From Pannonibacter anstelovis (GTDB taxonomy: Bacteria > Pseudomonadota > Alphaproteobacteria > Rhizobiales > Stappiaceae), in assembly GCF_036881715.1 (NCBI RefSeq), contig NZ_JBAKBF010000006.1, positions 62,001-126,000 of the forward strand: a stretch of 64,000 bases of DNA, in the 5' to 3' direction. The translations under genes were made by a program, and so were the position numbers. This document shows, one piece after another, positions 35,422-43,785 of the stretch; position 1 is the first letter of the stretch; every line of letters starts with the position of its first letter. Under the pieces are notes generated by a model. It worked only from the letters and a program-made list of their open reading frames with translations, had not been told where the DNA came from and made no database searches.

Positions 35422-35862
35422 TCACCCCATCAGTGCGCGCGGCAGAGCCTGCAGGCCGAGACCGAGGACAAACTTGAAGAGCACGAACAGCCCGATCGAG
35501 AGGCCTGCACCGGTCAGCAGTGCCGGAAGCGGGCGCGACTCGATCTGGTAGCTGATGATGCCGGCGGCGATGAACGTCGGGATGATGAAGCCGAGCGGGC
35601 GGATCATCATCGCGTAGGCCAGCAGCAGCACCAGCGTAAAGCCGAGCTTGGCAAGCATCAGGCCATAGGGCCATTCCACGTCCGGATCCGGGCGCAGGAT
35701 CATGGTGAGGGAGGCGAGAATGGTCACGCCGCCGATGATGTAGGGAAACACCCGCGGACCGATCGGGTCCGACAGGAAACTGGTCTCGATCTGTGTGGCG
35801 CTGAGGAGGTACCCCAGCGCCACGATGATCATGACCAGACCAAAGATCCGGTCACCTTTCAT
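35422..35862 (-). CDS. tctB: Tripartite tricarboxylate transporter small permease TctB
   Basis: 146 residues with four predicted membrane helices, as in TctB; the family's SDPIGPRVFPYIIGG segment is at about residues 30-44. Its ATG overlaps the tctC stop by one base, implying coupled translation. Confidence 0.9.
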   Translation of the reverse strand: MKGDRIFGLVMIIVALGYLLSATQIETSFLSDPIGPRVFPYIIGGVTILASLTMILRPDPDVEWPYGLMLAKLGFTLVLLLAYAMMIRPLGFIIPTFIAAGIISYQIESRPLPALLTGAGLSIGLFVLFKFVLGLGLQALPRALMG

Positions 35863-36827
35863 TATTTGATGATCCCGATATCACGGGAAATCTGCTCGAT
35901 TTCCGAAATGTTATTCGAAACCCATGCCTCGAAGTCCGGGCCGATCAGCGTGTAGGGAGCCAGACCATTGTCGGCCATGACCTTCTTCCATTGCTCAGAG
36001 GCGGCAACTTTCTGCAGGCGGTCAGACCAGACGTTGAACTCTTCGTCCGAGATGTCCTTCGGGACATAAACGCCGCGCCAGTTCATGGCAACGAGATCGA
36101 GACCCTGTTCCTTGGCGGTCGGAATGTCCGGGAAGGCAGCCACACGCTCTTCGGCAAAGACGGCCAGCGCGCGCACGTCGCCGGACTTGATGAAGCCGGA
36201 GATTTCCGAGATGTCACCGGTCATCGCCGCAGTGAAACCGCCCACAGTCTGGGTGATCGCGTCTGCGCCACCGTCGACGCCGATGTATTTGATGGCGCGC
36301 ACGTCCTTGAAGCCGGCCCGGTTCATCATCATCAGAACCTTGAGGTGGTCGAAGCCACCCACCGCCGAACCGCCCGCAAAGGCATTCTTGGAGGGATCAG
36401 TCTTGACGGCCTCAATCAGGTCATTGATGGTCTTGTAGGGGCTGTCCTTGGCCACGACGATGACACCTGGGTCACCACCGATGGTGCCGAGCCAGCGCAC
36501 CTGATCTGCCTTCATGCCGGAGAAGGCATTCTGGGCCAGACGGGTGGTCGTTGCGGAGGAAGCTGCCACAAAAACGTCGGCATCATTGCCGCGTTCGGCC
36601 ACGACATGCGTATAGGCCACACCGCCGCCAGCACCAGCCATATTGGTGACCTGTACCGGGTTCGGCACAGCACCGATCTCATACATGATCTGGGAGATCT
36701 GACGGCAGGTGAAGTCCCAGCCGCCGCCGGGGTTTGCCGGAGCAATGCATTCCGTTGCCGCAGCAACGGTGGTCATGCCAGCACCGATCATGGCGCCAAG
36801 CGCAAGCGCCTTAAGCGTAGTTTTCAT
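35862..36827 (-). CDS. tctC: Tripartite tricarboxylate transporter periplasmic binding protein TctC
   Basis: 321 residues with signal peptide MKTTLKALALGAMIGAGMTT (cleavage near AAATEC). Mature features are CIAPANPGGGWDFTCR, the PNPVQVTNMAGAGGGVAYTHV loop and GGSAVGGFDHLKV, typical of the TctC/Bug family that binds carboxylates through two loops. ATG 36827 has GGAGG upstream; the longer frame to 36929 is not conserved-looking and would run into the operator region. First gene of the tctCBA-DUF1446-DUF4387 operon. Confidence 0.93.
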   Translation of the reverse strand: MKTTLKALALGAMIGAGMTTVAAATECIAPANPGGGWDFTCRQISQIMYEIGAVPNPVQVTNMAGAGGGVAYTHVVAERGNDADVFVAASSATTTRLAQNAFSGMKADQVRWLGTIGGDPGVIVVAKDSPYKTINDLIEAVKTDPSKNAFAGGSAVGGFDHLKVLMMMNRAGFKDVRAIKYIGVDGGADAITQTVGGFTAAMTGDISEISGFIKSGDVRALAVFAEERVAAFPDIPTAKEQGLDLVAMNWRGVYVPKDISDEEFNVWSDRLQKVAASEQWKKVMADNGLAPYTLIGPDFEAWVSNNISEIEQISRDIGIIK

Positions 36828-36907
36828 CCCTGGTTCTCCTCCCTGGGGCAATGGTATCAATCCGCAAGGCCTGTCCGGACCTCTTGCGTCCCGCCATAGT
36901 TTGGTCC

Positions 36908-36932
36908 AAACCTGACACAAACCTGTCACAGG
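36908..36932. promoter_or_regulatory. Tandem 11-bp direct repeats in the tctC/tctD divergent promoter
   Basis: AAACCTGACAC (36908-36918) is followed immediately by AAACCTGTCAC (36919-36929); the second overlaps the palindrome ACCTGTCACAGGT (36921-36933). Tandem sites spaced one helical turn are typical for OmpR/PhoB-family regulators such as TctD. The position between tctC and tctD supports control of both. Binding is inferred. Confidence 0.65.
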
Positions 36933-36949
36933 TATAAATTTCAGGGGGG

Positions 36950-37621
36950 ATGGTCTTGCGGTTCCTGCTCATTGAGGACAATGGGGACCTTGCGCGCTCC
37001 GTTCAGGAACGGCTGACGCTGGAAGGCCATGCCGTTGACCACGCACCAGACCTTGAAACCGCACGCTCGTGCCTCGCGTCTGCGGACTATGATCTGATCC
37101 TTCTCGACATCATGCTGCCGGATGGAGACGGGCGCGCCTTTCTCGCGGCGCAGCGGCAGAAGGGCGATGCGACGCCAGTGATCGTGATGACGGCGCGCTC
37201 CTCGGTCTCCGACCGGGTGGGCACGCTCGACATGGGCGCAGACGACTATATCACCAAGCCCTTCGACTTCGCTGAACTGGAAGCACGCTGCAGGGCGGTC
37301 CTGCGCCGGCGCGGCGCGCCCCCCAACTCGCAACAGCGCTTCGCCGACCTGGTGTTCGATCCGCTGGCCGGCCAGGTGATCGTCGCAGGCGAGAGCCGGG
37401 AGCTGCGCAGCCGCGAACTGCGGCTTTTCGAAGTGTTTCTGGCTGCCCCCGGGCGCATCCTGTCAAAGGATCATCTGTGTGACCGGCTGTTCTCCTACTC
37501 CGAACCGGTCACAGACAATGCCATCGAGGTTTATGTCGGCCGGCTGCGCAAGAAGCTGCAGGGCAGCACGGTGCGCATCGAAACGCTGCGTGGCCTCGGT
37601 TACAGGCTGACAGGCGCATGA
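36950..37621 (+). CDS. tctD: OmpR-family response regulator TctD
   Basis: 223 residues: receiver domain (residues 2-115, phospho-acceptor Asp near residue 52 in LILLDIMLPDGDG, Lys in DYITKPFD) and C-terminal winged helix (about 130-222, ending RIETLRGLGYRL). Divergent from tctC and coupled to the sensor kinase by an ATGA overlap. Likely activates the tct operon through the tandem repeats at 36908-36929. Confidence 0.93.
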   Translation: MVLRFLLIEDNGDLARSVQERLTLEGHAVDHAPDLETARSCLASADYDLILLDIMLPDGDGRAFLAAQRQKGDATPVIVMTARSSVSDRVGTLDMGADDYITKPFDFAELEARCRAVLRRRGAPPNSQQRFADLVFDPLAGQVIVAGESRELRSRELRLFEVFLAAPGRILSKDHLCDRLFSYSEPVTDNAIEVYVGRLRKKLQGSTVRIETLRGLGYRLTGA

Positions 37622-39057
37622 GCGCGCGGACGGACGGACGGAAGTCCGGCGGCGGCACTGTCCCGCCCTATTCCCCGTCCCTGCGCCGCCGGCTGATCAC
37701 CCAGCTTCTCGGGCTCTCCGCCATTCTCGCCATTGCCCTCTTCTTTGCCGTTCGTATCAGCTCCGAACAGGCCTCGGAAGCGACGCTTGACGGCATTCTG
37801 GGCGCCGCGACCACAGCGATTGCCGAGGAACTGAGGAGTGTCGATGGCGGACCGCTGGTGGAATTGCCCTCCGGCACCTTCTCCATCCTGTCGGCCATGG
37901 GCGAAGAACGGATTTTCTACCGCATCATGATCGGCGGCCGCGATTTGACCGGCTACGAAGATCTGCCGGAACCCGCAAAGACTCCCTCTTCGCTGGAGCC
38001 GGTCTTTTACACCGCAGTCTACCGCGAAGCCAATCTGCGTATCGCGGCAGTCGCCCGCAATCTCGTGATTGACGAGGGGCCCGTGCGGCTGCTCGTCATG
38101 GTCGGGCAGACGCGCGAAGCGCAGAACGCCATTGCCGCAAGGCTTGCCAACCGGGCGGCAGCGCTTGGCCTTGCCGTGTTTCTGGCTGCCATCCCCTTGT
38201 CACTGCTGGCGGCCTCGCGCCTGTTGCGGCCCATCGAAAAACTGGCCGCCGCCATGGAACGGCGCGGCCCGCGGGACCTGCGCCCCGTGCGCCACCCTGC
38301 CCCGGCCGAACTTGTGCCGCTGATGTCTGCGCTCAACAGCTTCATCACGCGCCTGCGGGGAACGCTGGCGCAGACGGAAACCTTCATTGCCGAGGCCGCC
38401 CACCACATCCGCACGCCGCTGGCCACCATCCGCAGTGAAGCGGAACTGGCGCTGCGCCTCGCCTCTGACGAGGCCATGCGTCAGCGTATGCGCAGCCTGA
38501 TCCGCGCCGTTGACGAAGGTTCCCGCTCCACCAGCCAGCTGCTGGACCATGCCACAGTGGCCTACCGTGCCGGTCATCAGAGCTTCAGCGAGATTGACCT
38601 TGGCCGGGTGACCGCAGCTTTGGCGGAGCGCTACAGGACACCTGCCGATCTCAAGGACATTCACATCCAGCTGTCGTGCCCTGACGAGCCGTTGATTACC
38701 TTTGGCGATGCTGTGCTGCTCGAGGCCGCGATCCGCAATCTCATCGACAATGCCATCAAGTATTCGCCGCCGGATACGGACATCCACCTTGCGCTGCAGC
38801 GCCGGGGGCCGCTGGCCGAGCTGACCTGCCGCGATCATGGCCGGGGGCTGGACGGCCAGACCGGTGGCACCCTCTCTGGCCGTTTTCAGCGGGGAACGAA
38901 TGTTGACGACGTGATCGGCTCCGGCCTTGGCCTGACGATCGTGACGGAGGCAGCAGCCGTGATGGACGGGCAATTCAGTCTGGTTCCGGCAGAGGGGGGC
39001 GGCGCCCTGGCAACGCTGATGCTGCCGCTGACCGGGATGCAGGAGGAAAGCGCATGA
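37618..39057 (+). CDS. tctE: Sensor histidine kinase TctE
   Basis: 479 residues. Membrane helices at about 24-46 and 180-200 flank a periplasmic sensor of about 130 residues (TctE N-terminal type). HisKA contains AAHHIRTPLATIRSE with the phospho-acceptor near H262; the ATPase domain has NLIDNAIKYSPP (N box), DHGRGLDG (G1) and GSGLGLTIV (G2). Overlaps both neighbours by ATGA, so three genes are translated in concert. Confidence 0.93.
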   Translation: MSARTDGRKSGGGTVPPYSPSLRRRLITQLLGLSAILAIALFFAVRISSEQASEATLDGILGAATTAIAEELRSVDGGPLVELPSGTFSILSAMGEERIFYRIMIGGRDLTGYEDLPEPAKTPSSLEPVFYTAVYREANLRIAAVARNLVIDEGPVRLLVMVGQTREAQNAIAARLANRAAALGLAVFLAAIPLSLLAASRLLRPIEKLAAAMERRGPRDLRPVRHPAPAELVPLMSALNSFITRLRGTLAQTETFIAEAAHHIRTPLATIRSEAELALRLASDEAMRQRMRSLIRAVDEGSRSTSQLLDHATVAYRAGHQSFSEIDLGRVTAALAERYRTPADLKDIHIQLSCPDEPLITFGDAVLLEAAIRNLIDNAIKYSPPDTDIHLALQRRGPLAELTCRDHGRGLDGQTGGTLSGRFQRGTNVDDVIGSGLGLTIVTEAAAVMDGQFSLVPAEGGGALATLMLPLTGMQEESA

Positions 39058-40148
39058 CACACGCTTCACCCGTCTCCGAAGCACGCAAGCTCCTCGTTCA
39101 AGTTTTCAGGACAGGACTGCAACTCATTGGCTTGTCTTCGTTACTTCTTGCAGTCCAGACACAGGCATTTGGTTTCACGATTGAAGCGGAGAAGCGCTTC
39201 GGCCTGGCCTCTGCACCCAATGAGATCCGCATCGTGTCGAGCACGGATATTGATGTCTTCCAGCCGGTGATCGAGGGCTACATCCAGGAGCACCCGTCCA
39301 TTGCCATCCACTACATCGTATCGCCCAGCCAGGGGCTTTATGATGCGGTGGCGAAGGATGGCGAGGTGTTTGACCTTGTCATTTCATCCGCCATGGACCT
39401 GCAAATGAAACTGGCAAATGATGGACTGACCCAGCCGCTGCGGCAGGAAATCATCGCTGCCCGCCCCTCATGGGCGCGCTGGCGCGACCGGCTGGTGGGG
39501 GTGGCGCAGGAGCCGGCTGTCGTGCTTCTGGCGGATGAGGCGCTGGCAGGCGGTCTTCAGGTGCCCCGCACACGGCGGGACCTGATCAATCTGATGCGCG
39601 ACAATCCAGAGCGGTTCCGCGGACGCATCGGCACATACGACCCTGCCGTAGCCGGCGCCGGCTATCTGTTTGCGGCCCAGGATGCACGCATGAGCGACAC
39701 GTTCTGGCGGCTGGCGGAGGTCATGGGCAGGCTGGATGCCAGACTGTATTGCTGTTCGGGAGAAATGATCGCGGACATCCAGACGAAGAAGCTGCTGATC
39801 GCCTACAATGTTCTGGGCAGCTACATGCCGCGCGACAAGGTGGCAAGGGAAGGCTTCGAGGTGATCGAACTCGAAGACTTCACCATAACCCTGCTGCGGA
39901 CGGCTCTGGTGCCCTCAAATGCCCCGTATCCGGGCCTGGCGCAGGACTTTCTGGCATTTCTCGTTTCTCCTTCGGGCCAGAAGCTGCTCACAGAGCGGGC
40001 TGGCCTGCCGCCGATAGATCCGGGTGTCTACACCGAGCGCCCGCATCTGCGGCCAATACGCCTGGACCCTGGCCTGCTGGCCCAGCTCGACAAGCTGACC
40101 CGCGCGCGCTTCCTCGAAGAGTGGCACGCTGCGATGGAGCAGCCCTGA
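39054..40148 (+). CDS. Periplasmic solute-binding protein linked to TctDE
   Basis: 364 residues. An N-terminal hydrophobic stretch (about residues 22-36, LIGLSSLLLAVQTQA) acts as signal peptide or anchor. The mature domain (IRIVSSTDIDVFQPVIEGYIQEHPSI onward) is of the AfuA/FbpA-like family-1 type, unrelated in fold class to TctC. It overlaps tctE by 4 bp and no permease or ATPase is nearby, so I infer an auxiliary ligand sensor that modulates TctE rather than an importer component. Two adjacent cysteines (about 225-226, LYCCSGE) are unusual. Confidence 0.85.
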   Translation: MTHASPVSEARKLLVQVFRTGLQLIGLSSLLLAVQTQAFGFTIEAEKRFGLASAPNEIRIVSSTDIDVFQPVIEGYIQEHPSIAIHYIVSPSQGLYDAVAKDGEVFDLVISSAMDLQMKLANDGLTQPLRQEIIAARPSWARWRDRLVGVAQEPAVVLLADEALAGGLQVPRTRRDLINLMRDNPERFRGRIGTYDPAVAGAGYLFAAQDARMSDTFWRLAEVMGRLDARLYCCSGEMIADIQTKKLLIAYNVLGSYMPRDKVAREGFEVIELEDFTITLLRTALVPSNAPYPGLAQDFLAFLVSPSGQKLLTERAGLPPIDPGVYTERPHLRPIRLDPGLLAQLDKLTRARFLEEWHAAMEQP

Positions 40149-40163
40149 GTTTGCATCAGGGCT
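40141..40163 (+). terminator. Weak stem-loop over the stop codon of the sensor operon
   Basis: AGCCCTGA/TCAGGGCT, an 8-bp stem with a 7-nt loop that includes the stop codon and is followed by TTTCG. A poor T-tract makes it only a possible terminator. Confidence 0.4.
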
Positions 40164-40252
40164 TTCGATGCTGACAGATCAGGCCTTGACGTTGCCCGGC
40201 AGGCCCAAGGCCCTGCCCCGTCACCGGTGTATCAGGCACATTGAAAACCGGA

Positions 40253-40663
40253 TCAGCCCCCGAAGAGTGAGGCAATCGTCAGATAGGCCGGAATGAAGAG
40301 CGGTGGCAGGCCGAAGAAGGCATCCCCGAACAGCACGATCTTCAGGAAAAAGAACAGAAAGGCCGCATAAAGCGCTGCAGCAAAGGGCATAAGAAAGCCC
40401 GGCGTCATCGGAGCCACCAGAGCCAGAAACGGATTGGTGATCTTTCGCAGCACCACAAAAAAGGTGATTTCGCGCTCGCCGAACACAAACTCCAGCAATC
40501 CCCTGGCAAACAGGAATGCAGCAATCGCCGACAGGGCGTAGGTTCCCCCGAGATAGACCGCGACGATGCCGGGTGCCCCGCCGGCCAGGAAGGTGACGAC
40601 CGCCAGAAGATAGGTGCCGGTCAGATAAAGGATGCCGTTAAGGGCGGATGCCTGCTGCTGCAT
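40253..40663 (-). CDS. Small integral membrane protein of unknown function
   Basis: 136 residues from ATG 40663 (MQQQASALNGILYLTG). Three to four hydrophobic segments (about 9-30, 36-55, 75-100, 105-130) suggest an inner-membrane protein. I do not recognise a named family. It lies 50 bp downstream of the symporter terminator on the same strand, so it may be read from its own promoter or by read-through; a link to the symporter is possible but unproven. Confidence 0.6.
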   Translation of the reverse strand: MQQQASALNGILYLTGTYLLAVVTFLAGGAPGIVAVYLGGTYALSAIAAFLFARGLLEFVFGEREITFFVVLRKITNPFLALVAPMTPGFLMPFAAALYAAFLFFFLKIVLFGDAFFGLPPLFIPAYLTIASLFGG

Positions 40664-40712
40664 GAATGCTTCCCGATTCTCCTGCGTCCTGCCGCAAAGG
40701 CAGCGGCAGAGA

Positions 40713-40744
40713 CAAAAAAAGCGCAGGGTCCAAAGACCCTGCGC
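40713..40744 (-). terminator. Intrinsic terminator of the symporter operon
   Basis: On the minus strand a perfect 10-bp stem GCGCAGGGTC/GACCCTGCGC with a 4-nt loop is followed directly by TTTTTTTG, 19 bp after the symporter stop. Confidence 0.93.
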
Positions 40745-40763
40745 CATTTTCTCTTTTGGCAGA

Positions 40764-42623
40764 TCAGTGCCCTGCAACCATCATGGTACCGCCTTTCGGC
40801 AGACGCAAGCGGTCAACGAAGTCCTGCATCTCCTGACTGGGGGCCGGGGTGACCAGCGACACCAGATAGGTGACAATGAAGGCAACCGGCACGCCGAAGA
40901 TACCCGCCGAGATGGCCTTGACGCCGAACCAGGTGATCTCGTCTCCCGTTCCCTTCACGAAGTCGAAGCCGTACACGTTGCCAATCAGGTAGTACATGGT
41001 GACGCCGAAGCCGGCAATCATGCCCATGATGCCACCCAGATTGGTCGCACGCTTCCACCACACGCCCAGCACCAGCGGAGCAAAGAGGCCAGCCGCCGCG
41101 ATGGAGAAGGCCCAGGCCACCATGGACAGGATGTCAGACGGCTTGGTGCGTGCCAGGAAGGCAGCAGCCAGAGCAACCACGATCAGAAGGATCTTGGAGA
41201 TCATCAGGCGGCGCTTGGCGTCGGCCTTGGGATCGATCATCTGATAGTAGACGTCATGTGACAGGGCATTGGCGATGGCGAGCAGCAGACCGTCCGCAGT
41301 GGACAGGGCCGCAGCGAAACCACCGGCACCCACGAGACCGACCACCCACACCGGCATGCCGGCGATCGACGGGGTCGAAAGCACGATCATGTCGTTGTTG
41401 AGCTTGAGCTCGGCATAGGGGAACCCGTTGGCAAAGCCCTTGGCCTCGCAGGCGGCCTGGATGGCAGCAAGCGTTTCGGCCTTCACACCGCAGATCGTCA
41501 CCAGCTGGTGGCCGGCAATCGAGCCCCACTCCAGCATCCATGCCGGAACGGCCGAGAAGGCCAGCTGATACTGAGCTTCCGCCCCTGCCCCGACGAACAG
41601 ACCCATCAGGTTGAACTTCGAGAAGGCAGCGTAGGCCGGTGCCGTGAAGTACAGCAGGAAGATGAAGAACAGCGACCAGCCCACCGACTTGCGCGCTTCA
41701 CGCACCGTCGGCGTCGTGAAGAAGCGCATCAGGATGTGCGGCAGAGAAGCCGTACCGACCATCAGACAGAAGATCAGGCTGAAGAAGTCCAGCGGTGACA
41801 GGTTGACGAACGGGGCAATGTGAGACTTGGCAACCCCAAGAAGCTGCTCATACTCGGTGATCTGCGTCAGGGCGCCGCCATAGGTGAGCTGCGGCAGCGG
41901 AATGCCGAACTGCACCGTCGACATCCAGATGGCCGGAAGCAGATAGGCCACGATCAGCACGATGTACTGGGCCACCTGCGTCCAGGTCACAGCCTTCATG
42001 CCGCCCAGCATGGAGCAGACGAGAATGCCGGCAAGGCCTGCGAAGACCGCGATACCGAAGTCGATACCGAGGAACTGCGAGGCGATGATGCCGGAGGCAT
42101 AGACCTGTGCCGTGATGTAGGTGAAGGAGCAGCAGAACAGCACGACGATGCCGACGAGGCGCGCCGTGTTGCCGCCGTAGCGGGTGCCGAGGAAATCCGG
42201 CACCGTGTAGGCACCGAACTTGCGCAGGTAGGGTGCCAGAAGCACGGCCACCAGCACGTAGCCGCCGGTCCAGCCGAGCACATAGGCAAGGCCGTCATAG
42301 CCGAGCACGAAGAGCGTGCCGGCCATACCGACGAAGCTGGCACCGGACATCCAGTCGGCGCCGGTCGCCATGCCGTTGTAGATGGCCGGAACGGAGCGTC
42401 CGGCAACGTAATATTCCGAGACCTGCGCCGTCCGCGACATGATGCCGATGAAGGCATAGATGCCGATGGTCGCCGCCATGTAGCTCCACATGATGAAGCG
42501 ATCGGGGATGCCGACCGCTTCAAAGATTGCCATCAGGACGACGAAGAACGCAAAGCCGCCGACATAGATCGTATAGATCTTGCCGAGGTTGTCGGTGAAG
42601 TCACCTTTCATGCTCATTGCCAT
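40764..42623 (-). CDS. Sodium:solute symporter, acetate/propionate-type (ActP-like, VC_2705 subfamily)
   Basis: 619 residues with about 13-14 membrane helices of the SSS (LeuT-fold) family. Features include GMATGADWMSGASFVGMAGTL, DFLGTRYGGNTARLVGI and GAGGFAAALSTADGLLLAIANALSHD, matching ActP-like carriers that take up short-chain carboxylates. ATG 42623 is used (GAGGGGG upstream); a longer frame to 42650 overlaps the partner gene. Preceded by the DUF4212 small subunit and divergent from the fusion-protein operon, a recurring association of this subfamily. Confidence 0.9.
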   Translation of the reverse strand: MAMSMKGDFTDNLGKIYTIYVGGFAFFVVLMAIFEAVGIPDRFIMWSYMAATIGIYAFIGIMSRTAQVSEYYVAGRSVPAIYNGMATGADWMSGASFVGMAGTLFVLGYDGLAYVLGWTGGYVLVAVLLAPYLRKFGAYTVPDFLGTRYGGNTARLVGIVVLFCCSFTYITAQVYASGIIASQFLGIDFGIAVFAGLAGILVCSMLGGMKAVTWTQVAQYIVLIVAYLLPAIWMSTVQFGIPLPQLTYGGALTQITEYEQLLGVAKSHIAPFVNLSPLDFFSLIFCLMVGTASLPHILMRFFTTPTVREARKSVGWSLFFIFLLYFTAPAYAAFSKFNLMGLFVGAGAEAQYQLAFSAVPAWMLEWGSIAGHQLVTICGVKAETLAAIQAACEAKGFANGFPYAELKLNNDMIVLSTPSIAGMPVWVVGLVGAGGFAAALSTADGLLLAIANALSHDVYYQMIDPKADAKRRLMISKILLIVVALAAAFLARTKPSDILSMVAWAFSIAAAGLFAPLVLGVWWKRATNLGGIMGMIAGFGVTMYYLIGNVYGFDFVKGTGDEITWFGVKAISAGIFGVPVAFIVTYLVSLVTPAPSQEMQDFVDRLRLPKGGTMMVAGH

Positions 42624-42636
42624 GGTGCAGCCCCCC

Positions 42637-42909
42637 TCAGTCTTCGGCAACGCCGAATTCCTCGTCGATGGCGTTCTGGCGGCTCGAGAACCAGAAGATC
42701 AACACGACGAAGATGATGAGCGAGCCCTGCGCAGCCATGTAGAAGCCGAGCGGGAACCCAAGGATCACGACGCTGTTCAGCGACGTTACGAAAAAGTGGA
42801 TCAGGAAACTGAAGACAGCCCAGATCGCAAGCGTGGTCCACATGAGACCGCGGGTCTTGCTCCAGTGGGCTGCTGCAACTTCCGGCGGCAGCTTGTCGGT
42901 CAAGGTCAT
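42637..42909 (-). CDS. DUF4212 small subunit of the sodium:solute symporter
   Basis: 90 residues with two membrane helices (about 23-43 and 47-75), the length and pattern of DUF4212 proteins; WSKTRGLMWTTLAIWAVFSF and GFPLGFYMAAQGSLI are typical. ATG 42909 follows GGGAGG. It precedes the symporter by 13 bp and is presumed to form a complex with it. The 246-bp divergent region upstream is AT-rich and must hold both promoters. Confidence 0.9.
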   Translation of the reverse strand: MTLTDKLPPEVAAAHWSKTRGLMWTTLAIWAVFSFLIHFFVTSLNSVVILGFPLGFYMAAQGSLIIFVVLIFWFSSRQNAIDEEFGVAED

Positions 42910-43155
42910 TCCTCCCGTAAACGCATCAAGGGCCGCAGCGGCAAACATGCCGCAGTGGCCCGCACCCCCTTCGCAATATTCCCCTAGACCAAAGTCTAAT
43001 GCTCTATTCTCTTCGCAAGAGCAGCATTTTTCTATATTGCGGCGCGGAGATACTTGCACCTTGAGACTATTCCCTTCACACTGATCATGTGAAGTTATCC
43101 TAAAGACTAATTCAGCGTGAAAAGAACAGCTGAAGCATGGGAGGATGGAGTTCAA

Positions 43156-43785
43156 GTGCTTGATTTCATTGGATCGATCCTGCCAAAACGGCAACGTTCA
43201 GACAGAGCTTCCGCAGTGGAAGCCATCCGCGCCGGGGCCGCGTTTCTCGCGCAAGGCGCCAGCTACTCCTACTTGCGGGCCCGGTCGTTGCTGGCGGGGC
43301 CGAAACTTTTCCAGGATGCAGATTTCGGATTCGCGCTGCAGATCTGCAAATGGGAGGGATTCGCTGTTGCAGCGCAGGATATCATTCTGATCATCGAGGC
43401 AGAGGTTCGCCCGCTGCTGCCGGACTCACCGCAGGAGCGGGCGGCCATCCTGTCCCGCCTTTATCGTGAGGTGCTGGCAAGCGAGAGCCTGCCGGAGCAT
43501 CGCAAGGACCGGGGCTGGGAAGATGTCGAGGCCGAGTTTGATGCCCGCCTTGCCCACCTGATGGACAAGACGCCGCTCTCCCCCGATGCCATCACGACAG
43601 CGACGGCGCTGCGTCTGCTGCAGCACGCTCCCATCACCGACGATGTGCGTGAAGCCGACAAGATGATGGTGGTCAACAACGTGGCCTTCCGCTTCATCGA
43701 CTATCAGGCCACCTTGCGCAAGCGGATCGACCTTCCTGCCTTTGCCCGCCAGCTCTGTGCCCTCAACGGGGAGAAGGCGGCTTGA
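43156..43785 (+). CDS. Conserved protein of unknown function next to the symporter
   Basis: 209 residues, soluble and mostly helical, beginning VLDFIGSILPKRQRSD. I do not recognise a named domain. GTG 43156 is preferred because GGAGGATGGAG lies just upstream; an upstream GTG at 43117 is the alternative. The next gene starts with TTG overlapping its stop (TTGA), so the two are tightly coupled and probably work together. Divergence from the DUF4212/symporter pair suggests a regulatory role in carboxylate uptake. Confidence 0.75.
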   Translation: MLDFIGSILPKRQRSDRASAVEAIRAGAAFLAQGASYSYLRARSLLAGPKLFQDADFGFALQICKWEGFAVAAQDIILIIEAEVRPLLPDSPQERAAILSRLYREVLASESLPEHRKDRGWEDVEAEFDARLAHLMDKTPLSPDAITTATALRLLQHAPITDDVREADKMMVVNNVAFRFIDYQATLRKRIDLPAFARQLCALNGEKAA

